Shown here in pieces: positions 7,961 to 14,113 of a DNA stretch of 14,113 bases. Position 1 is the first letter of the stretch. Every line of letters starts with the position of its first letter. Made by a program: the position numbers and the translations under genes. The stretch lies in NCBI RefSeq assembly GCF_004359215.1, contig NC_090612.1:5436909-5451021 (forward strand). The letters run 5' to 3'. This stretch comes from Bremia lactucae. Taxonomy: Eukaryota > Oomycota > Peronosporomycetes > Peronosporales > Peronosporaceae. The notes under the pieces were generated by a model. That model was not told where the DNA came from and did no database searches. It was given only the letters and a program-made list of their open reading frames with translations.

Positions 7961-10900
7961 CAAGACCTCTGGAATGTCCTGAGCCAGGATATGAGCGCCG
8001 GTGTACCCGGTGGCTGATCGTGACCGATCCCCTGAAATAACGGGGACCCTCTAGGTTGTCGAATAAGCAGTTCAATACACGCATTGAGAGTCGCCCCTCG
8101 AATGGCTGTAGCTGCTGCTCGATGTTCTCGTTTCGCAACGGCCCGTAACTGTCGTATACACGCTTCCCATTGTTGCTCTGTGCCGTTGTGACCGTGTTGA
8201 TCCGCTCCGCGAAACACTACTGCATTCCTGTCCGTCCACAATCGGGTGTGGCAAACCGTTGTGAGGATTGTCCATATCCGCTGCCATTCGAGCTCGGCTC
8301 CGGGGGCATCATCATCAAATCGGTCGACTAAAATAGCTTTCCGGTATCGAGGTATCGCGGTAGCCCGCCGGTTGGCGCACGCTGCCATAAAGTGCCTCGT
8401 TCTCTGACGTGTCGCCATTTCCCCTGTCCAATGGCTTACGACTTTGTCCCAAAGGGCTTGCGCACAATAGCAATCCCAAAAAATGTGCCGCAGTGTCTCT
8501 GGACTTGCCGCGCATCGAGTCGTCCTCTGGCAACAATTATTGCTCTCTCGTCCAGGATAGAAAAGGTTTAGTTGGCCGGTTGCGAGTCTATAGCTCGTCC
8601 AGACCTGATAGGGTGTTAACCCATTGCCATGGTCCCAGATCTGATGTGGGGTTTGCTGTAATGCTGCTCGCTGCCACTCGTCCTTTGTAGATTTGCACTC
8701 CAGTCGGTCCACGAATCGCTGCAATGGCTGCGCTAAGGCTCGTTTGGTGAAAGTGAAGGCCTGGAGACCTATAGCTTTCGATAGACGGTGCATCGCCGTG
8801 TCTGCCGGAGCACTCCACGGAAATCGATGCAGCTGTGGATGGGCCGCGAACACTACTCCAATAGTGCCGATCCTCGTGCTGATTTGCCGGGCCTGCGGTA
8901 GTTGTGCCGTTTTTAATTCCGGGATGCGACCCTCGAGAAACCAGCGTAGTCCATCTTCACCCTGTTTTAATGTCACAATACGTGTGGCTGCTGCACCTTG
9001 TGGCCGACCCTCGATGCAGCCGTTTCCCCGAAGGAGCCAGCAGAACGAATCGGTAAATGGCGACTCGTGAAGCAGCTGTATAGACGGAGCAGCTGTCATA
9101 TCCCCTCCAATGCTAATATCCGGTGAGGATAATAATATAGACGTTGCCCACCGTTGAAGTGTTTTTGCCGAATGTCGCCCAGGTTGGTTTGCCCGTACAG
9201 GAAGTCGGAAAACAAATTCTCTCGGTCCAGTCCGACGCACGTGCAAGTCGGCCAGAGAGCATGAGGCTATTCTGTTATACTTGCGGTGCTTCAGCGTGCC
9301 TCCATGCTCGTCCAGGACCCATGGATTATCGTTCCAATCGAAAGTGGCCCAAAAACTTGTGATCTCCGCAGGCCAAATATTGGTGTCATCTCCACGGGGC
9401 GGGTACGCCTGATAATACGAGAGAACCCAATCATCATCCTCCCACCAACTACTGACCCCCTGGAGCATCGCGCTACAATGCTCGGAGACCCGTGATCGGA
9501 CTCCTTCCAACTGAATAGCAGAAGGAGCCAACCATTTCCCTAGCGCTTGTAGGAGCGTGTATCCAGGTGAATGGTCCGTCTGACGGCGTGCACGCCCCGA
9601 ATCTGGCGTCTTTGGAGTCACCCTGGTCGCTTGTAAAGTCGGTAGGTCCCGATATGCCCACGTGCGCCATGCTCCGAAATACCGATCCTCTTTTTGCGTT
9701 AGCCACACCACTGCATGCTTTAGTCTTTGTGTCTTGATCGCTACCGTAATGGAAACGAGTCCAACTCCACCTGCCTTCTTTGGCGTCACTAGAATACCCG
9801 GATTGACTTTGTGCCGACACCGCTCTGTCGATGTAGCGTGCGCCCAGAAAATTGCTTGTAAAGGTTGGATAGCTCGACTTCGGCCCATCGTGGAAGATCA
9901 AATGCAATCGCCGTGAACAGAATCGACGGTAGAACGATAGATTTCAAAATGAGTACCCGATTTTCCACGCTAGTAGCCACTTTAGTTGCGGTCAGGAGTC
10001 GCCGCTGGATCTTGCGAATACGCTGGGCCCAGTTTTTGTTAGTCAGCTCCCCGGTTCCCACTTCGTACCCAAGATACCTGGTCGTGTCTGCGGGAGATAC
10101 AATGTCGATTCCGTGCCAAGTGGCCAAAGAAACCGCCGTGTTGAGGAAGATTACTTTACTCTTGGCCGATTGGACGTGTAGGCCAGAAAGTCGCCCAAAC
10201 TGTCTGACGAGCCTGAGAGCGTGTGGTATCTGCTGTGCTTTTTCCAAAAACAGAGTAGAGTCGTCCACAAACGCTGAGAATAGATGTCGCCGCTGTTGCT
10301 GCCGAGGAACACGTAGCCCCATTAGCTGTACATCCTGTCTTAGGGCAATACCAAGGACTTCCACTACTACCAAGAATAATAGGGGTGCCAGCGGACACCC
10401 TTGACGTATACCAGAGACTACCGGTATCGCCTTGGATTGTTGTCCATTCACCACAAAACGGGCTACCGTGCCTCGATGTAGACGCGTCACTAGGTCCACG
10501 AAACGTTCGTCAAAACCAAATCGACGTAAAGCCTCCGATAGAAACTCTCTGTCGACGGTGTCGTAAGCCTTTTTAAAATCCAAGAGCAGAATACATCTGC
10601 TGTTGTTTGCGTCCAGTTCCTCCTCCGCCCGAGCTGTAGTTAACTGGGCCAACATCATCATGACAGTTTTTTGCATACGGCGTCCGTGTACAAACCCTTG
10701 TTGGGAGTCACTGATGACCCGCTGTAGAACCCTTTGTACTCGGGTGGCAAGTACTTTAGCGAAGAGCTTGTAACTCGTCTGCAGTAACGAGATCGGGCGA
10801 TAATCCATTGCGTCAGTCGAGTCGCCTTTTTTCCGCAGCGGTATAACGAGAGCTTCAACAAAAGAATGTGGCATCTCCGCCCCTTGGAGAATTTGATTGC

Positions 10901-12563
10901 ATATCGTTTCCAGTGCTGGAACCATAAAAGCCGCTGAGTCCTTGTAAAAGTCATTATTTAGCCCATCTTGACCTGCCGCCTTGTGTCTTTCAAGCGCCGC
11001 GACGGCTAACAAAATTTCATCCACAGATATTGGCTGTGGAAGAAGAGCGTTGTCTTGGTTTTGCAGCCTCTGCTCGGTCGGGATACATACAAATTCACCG
11101 AATTTAGTGGGGAGGTCATCCAGCTCCACTGTTCGATGAATCGTGCACAGAACTGGAGACCATTCCACAGCAAACCTATCCGCTATGGTCATGTCTCTCC
11201 GGAACGCCGCTCCGTGTCGCTGGGTGATATTTGTGACATGCTGATCACTCTCCCAATCGGATACACTTTTATACGCCCACCGCAACCGCGCCGTGGAGCG
11301 TGCAAGCTGGTCGCCCAGCCGTATCAGATGTGCCTCCCGCATTTCTTCCATATTGGCTGAAATCCATTGCCGACGCGTCAGTAATTGTGCCCTATTTCTT
11401 CGACGTATCTTCTCAATGACCCGCTTACGTCGTTGTTTTTCGCGTTTGGTTATACGTTGGATACTCTTTACACCTTCGGCCACATCTGCGTCCCATGTGT
11501 GAACTGTTGTTCCGTGCCCGACCTCCATATTCGCTAACTCATGGTGTGGGTCCGCTAGCACTCGGTCGGGCTTGTTCGTCTTGATAGGATAAGTGACTTT
11601 AAACTGATTCGGCGGCCTTTGCGGCGCTAAGGTGTCCCTCAGATGCAGTTCCACCTCCTGGTGATCGGAAAAGAGAGGTGGCGAGCGAACGGATACCCAG
11701 ACGACGAGGGGTGCCCAATCTTCGGGAACGTAAAACCGATCAATACGACTTGCCCGTTCGCGTTCCCAATAAGTGAAGTGATCCGTTAGGTCGTCTTCCC
11801 CTTCGTCATCTGCATGGTCGCGCAGCATGCGCGCATCCGTCATCTGCGTATTCAGAAGCAACTTTGTGAGGGCAGGACTCTCGGGTCTGCTTGCCTCCCG
11901 CCGCCCCATCCTGTCCAGTTGAGGACTCTGTACGCAATTAAAGTCCCCTAACAAGACGCTGTCAGTATTATGAAGGTCCCATGAACTCAGCCCGTTGAAG
12001 AACAGCTCCCTTTCTCCTCGCAGGGAAGGCGCATATATGTTTAACACGCCAATCTCGCCCATCCGTATTCCGATCGTGCGCGTATCCCACCGATGTGCCC
12101 CCCATGCTGATGCCGTATTCGCCGACGCAGGTGTTAGAAGGATAGCAACCCCACCGGACGAGGATGACCCCGTACTCCAGTAAGACATGACAGGGTGATC
12201 TCGATCGCGCTCTTTCCCCCAGAGACGCCTCCACTCTGCTGCCAACGCTCTTGCCTCGTTGACCGTGTCCACATGCGTCTCTTGTATGCACCAAGCCAAT
12301 GGTCGCCGACTCACCGGGGTTCGTCTCCAGGCCTCCATCCATTGATGTCGCGTCTTATCTTTGAAACCTAAAACGTTTTGTGTTATTAGTTTTCTGTCCA
12401 TTTGCAAGCCGGTAGATAAGTCGGTGGCCCTGTCGTGTGATGACCCCTCCAGAAGTCGTAGCCGTCCGTACGCATCCGCCGTGGATATCGGAGATCCGTA
12501 ATAGAGCGGGCCCATAGTCACATCCATAGTGCCCTTAGTACAGAGCGAGGCTGCTTGCCTCAT
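7954..12563 (-). CDS. LINE ORF2: AP endonuclease, reverse transcriptase, zinc-finger region; one frameshift
   Basis: Encodes the enzyme for target-primed reverse transcription: an endonuclease nicks the target and the RT copies the element RNA. The first frame (12563..9792) gives 924 residues. Endonuclease residues about 57-310: N63 (QNV), E95 (QETH), Y177 (NIYAPS), D207/N209 (GDFN), RID 273-275, D300/H301 (SDH). A basic linker follows (about 365-400). RT about 515-810: YRPISLL 588-594, D662 ([10 protein letters not shown]), FVDD 765-768, with V where many have A. Around 9848..9851 the frame must shift; the second frame runs to the stop at 7954. It carries a post-RT region ([18 protein letters not shown], about 9819..9766), a zf-RVT-like C/C/C/H/C cluster (8535..8449) and a WTDRNAVVF block near 8238..8212. 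Restored length would be about 1,536 residues, long for a LINE ORF2. No RNase H motif is seen. Start ATG 12563 is the first after an in-frame stop; ATG 12401 is an alternative. Confidence 0.88.
9848..9851 (-). other. Frameshift site in ORF2 (T4 run after the RT domain)
   Basis: On the minus strand the upstream frame reads ...NLYKQF, then leaves homology and stops at 9792. The downstream frame continues as [17 protein letters not shown], the usual region after a LINE RT. The switch falls at a T4 run. One extra T would join the frames exactly. The cause may be a one-base deletion, an assembly homopolymer error or, less likely, -1 recoding. Confidence 0.8.
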
Positions 12564-12574
12564 TATGCTGGAAT

Positions 12575-14111
12575 TCAGATGAAAAAAAAACTACGAAGAG
12601 CCTCCCACTCGACTGGTTTGTTCTTGGAATAATAGGCGCGTTTGTACCGGTCATTTGAGACCAGTAACCTAAGGTGCAGCCGCAGTTTTTCCGGCGTGTA
12701 TGGTGGTGTGGGTTTTCCTTCGGTAAGCGCGGAGATTTCACAGTCATATAAGAGAGAGCACACAATATGGTGACCCAGTCCCTTGCGCCGCCGGGGAGCA
12801 CACAATTTGAGCATATCGTCGCCCGCGTACTTCTGAGACCGCAAATGATTCCAGTCGTCCGCGTTATCCACCAAAGGAGCCAGTACCTTGTTTGTACTGC
12901 TATGACGCGTATTGCTGATCCACCGGTCCAGCCATTCGTGTGTACTTTTGTCCGTCGTCCTGTCCCTGTATCTCTGAAGGCCCGCCGCGAGACATTCACG
13001 TCTACCATCTATGGTCCATTGAACGAACACGGAATCATCGAGAATCAAAAGTAACTGTTCTGGAAATGCAAAGCGTTTGACATGCCACATCAGAATATCC
13101 GGCGCAAGCTGTACGATCCGTTGCCATTCCACGGTGGTACTCCATGCCGCGGGGAAAGGAACATGTGTCCCTGAAGACCATTCCGACTGCAATAACTCCC
13201 ACGCAGAGGCCCAATCCTCCTTGTCAATGCGTTCGTCGTCTGGCTCACTAGAGGGAAGCCGAGGAACCTCGTCATTTCGGCCTTTTTAGAACCACTTGCG
13301 CCTGCGAGTTTTGATCTGTCTGTCCTTCGTCGTCAATAGCTGTCGATGAATGAGAAAATCCGCGTGTACGCGCCGTGGATGACTGATTCCTTGTGTCCAA
13401 AGAAGTCTCCGTGAGCAGTAACGTTGAATCCCCCGCCAGTCCAAATACTGCGAGTGCGGTGCATTGGCTAGTCGTGATCGGTGGATGCGTCGCGTCCACT
13501 ATGCTATCCTCGGGCGGAGCTGGATAGAGGCCGCCAGGGATAGTCAAAGAGTCTGATGTATTCGACTCGGCGAGTAATAAACCGTCTGCCCGCGGAGACG
13601 AGGTGGTTCTGGTCGTGTTTGATTGACGGAGCCCCCTGAGCTGCAGCTGCCAGGAGTTCAAGTTCGTAGGGGATAGATGGTACTCCTTTAATATCCCCTG
13701 TTCCGTGGCAGCTGTCGCGTCCTCTCTTAACACAGTCGCTAGGCGCTGTTGATCTGCCAGGGATCGTGATAAAGTAGTCTGAGTAAGCAGGGTGAGAAGC
13801 TCGTCATGGCGCGTAGGGTCACGCGATGTCAAAAGCAGATAGATCTCGTGTTTCAGCTCGAGATGGACTGTCTCCGAATCTAGTAGCCCCCAGATGGCAT
13901 TGATCCGGTCGGTTCCTGACGCCGCGACATCGGCAGCGACCATACTGCTGTCGGCAGCAATTATTGTACAACACTGCGCCGTAGAATCCGGTGATCCCGC
14001 CGTTATGTGTGCTGGCCATTTAGTCTCGAGTCCTTCCTGATCATCGCTGGTATCCCCATCGCCTTCAAGATCTGGCAACCCCCCAGTCCTGCTAGAGTGT
14101 ATAAAGGCTGA
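12575..14111 (-). CDS. LINE ORF1, unrecognised protein, 5'-truncated by the window, one frameshift
   Basis: Two overlapping minus-strand frames form one protein of at least 511 residues. The first runs open from the window edge (14111) to a TGA at 13272; no upstream stop is reached, so the true start is outside. The second is open from 13285 to a TGA at 12577..12575. A +1 shift at the A5 run (13287..13283) joins them. The N-terminal half is rich in S, T, A and L with scattered acidic residues. The C-terminal half is richer in W, R and hydrophobics ([20 protein letters not shown], then [15 protein letters not shown]). I see no CCHC zinc knuckle, RRM or clear coiled coil, which are the usual LINE ORF1 features. 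Position directly before ORF2 suggests the RNA-binding or RNP role typical of ORF1 proteins, but that is inferred from context only. Confidence 0.65.
12582..12590 (-). other. T9 run at the ORF1/ORF2 junction, possible slippery site
   Basis: Nine T residues on the minus strand lie in the last ORF1 codons (AGT TTT TTT TTC ATC TGA). The ORF2 frame is -1 relative to ORF1 and is open across the run, since its nearest upstream stop TAG is at 12593..12591, directly before the run. A -1 slip on U-UUU-UUU, or one extra T, would fuse ORF1 to ORF2 nine codons ahead of the ORF2 ATG. Without slippage, the 11-nt gap between stop and ATG would suit termination-reinitiation. Confidence 0.5.
13283..13287 (-). 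other. Frameshift site in ORF1 (A5 run)
   Basis: On the minus strand GTT CTA AAA AGG CCG AAA TGA ends the first frame; skipping one A of the run leads into the second frame, which is open to the ORF1 stop. The second frame has a TAA spanning 13288..13286, so the shift must occur within or just after the run. A one-base insertion, a homopolymer error or +1 recoding could explain it. Confidence 0.65.
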
Positions 14112-14113
14112 GT

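Larger units (their letters stand above)
7908..14113 (-). mobile_element. Non-LTR (LINE) retrotransposon, L1/Tx1-like, 5' end outside window
   Basis: The element is read on the minus strand and occupies nearly half the window: ORF1 (14111..12575, open to the edge), an 11-nt gap, ORF2 (12563..7954) with AP endonuclease, reverse transcriptase and a C-terminal zinc-finger region, then a short 3' UTR ending in a CT-rich stretch. No LTR, integrase or protease is visible, and the endonuclease-before-RT order defines an APE-type LINE. The YRPISLL block and QETH/GDFN/SDH endonuclease motifs suggest the L1/Tx1 group; that assignment is tentative. No clear poly(A) tail is seen. Target-site duplications cannot be judged because the 5' end is missing. 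Catalytic residues are intact, but the frame breaks three times at homopolymers. Confidence 0.9.

Noticed and set aside
7954..9888. An RNase H domain in the LINE C-terminal region
   Set aside because: No D-E-D-D arrangement with RNase H spacing could be found; the block seen fits the zf-RVT type region instead.
9473..9907. 144-codon minus-strand frame overlapping LINE ORF2
   Set aside because: Out of frame with both ORF2 segments and without LINE-like motifs; the neighbouring frame carries the conserved post-RT pattern.
1..14113. tRNA genes, CRISPR arrays, bacterial operons or riboswitches
   Set aside because: No T-loop and acceptor-stem combination, no spaced direct repeats, and the intron and protein families mark this as eukaryotic nuclear DNA.

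Overview
This is a eukaryotic nuclear window, most likely from an oomycete (Peronosporales-like). The signs are a START-like/FYVE/GAF fusion protein, a type common in oomycetes, a very short 57-bp GT-AG intron, mostly intron-poor genes, and initiator-like promoter motifs. Family names rest on motifs read by eye; no database search was run.

Layout: (1) 1..1229, minus strand, is most of a DEAD-box RNA helicase of a mitochondrial DDX28/MRH4-like type. It has one intron (384..440) and its 3' end lies beyond the left edge. (2) 1230..3101 is a 1.9-kb spacer between divergent promoters with no convincing gene. (3) 3102..5132, plus strand, is a 676-aa START-like/FYVE/GAF protein. (4) 5133..5728 is the spacer between two convergent gene ends. 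(5) 5729..7681, minus strand, is a complete KRI1-type ribosome-biogenesis protein (650 aa). (6) About 7908..14113, minus strand, is a long non-LTR (LINE) retrotransposon whose 5' end lies beyond the right edge.

The LINE has an unrecognised ORF1 of at least 511 residues, then an ORF2 with an AP endonuclease, a reverse transcriptase and a C-terminal zinc-finger region. All catalytic motifs I could locate are intact. The reading frame is broken at exactly three places, each at a homopolymer: A5 inside ORF1, T9 at the ORF1/ORF2 junction and T4 just after the RT domain. Changing each run by one base would leave a single frame of roughly 2,050 codons across the element. This may be homopolymer error in the assembly, recent decay, or recoding (the T9 run has the form of a -1 slippery site). 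It is the most interesting observation here.

The host genes fit housekeeping roles: organellar RNA/ribosome work (helicase), nucleolar 40S maturation (KRI1) and phosphoinositide-linked membrane signalling (FYVE protein). They do not form an operon or pathway cluster. The LINE lies just upstream of KRI1 in the same orientation, leaving KRI1 at most about 230 bp of its own promoter.
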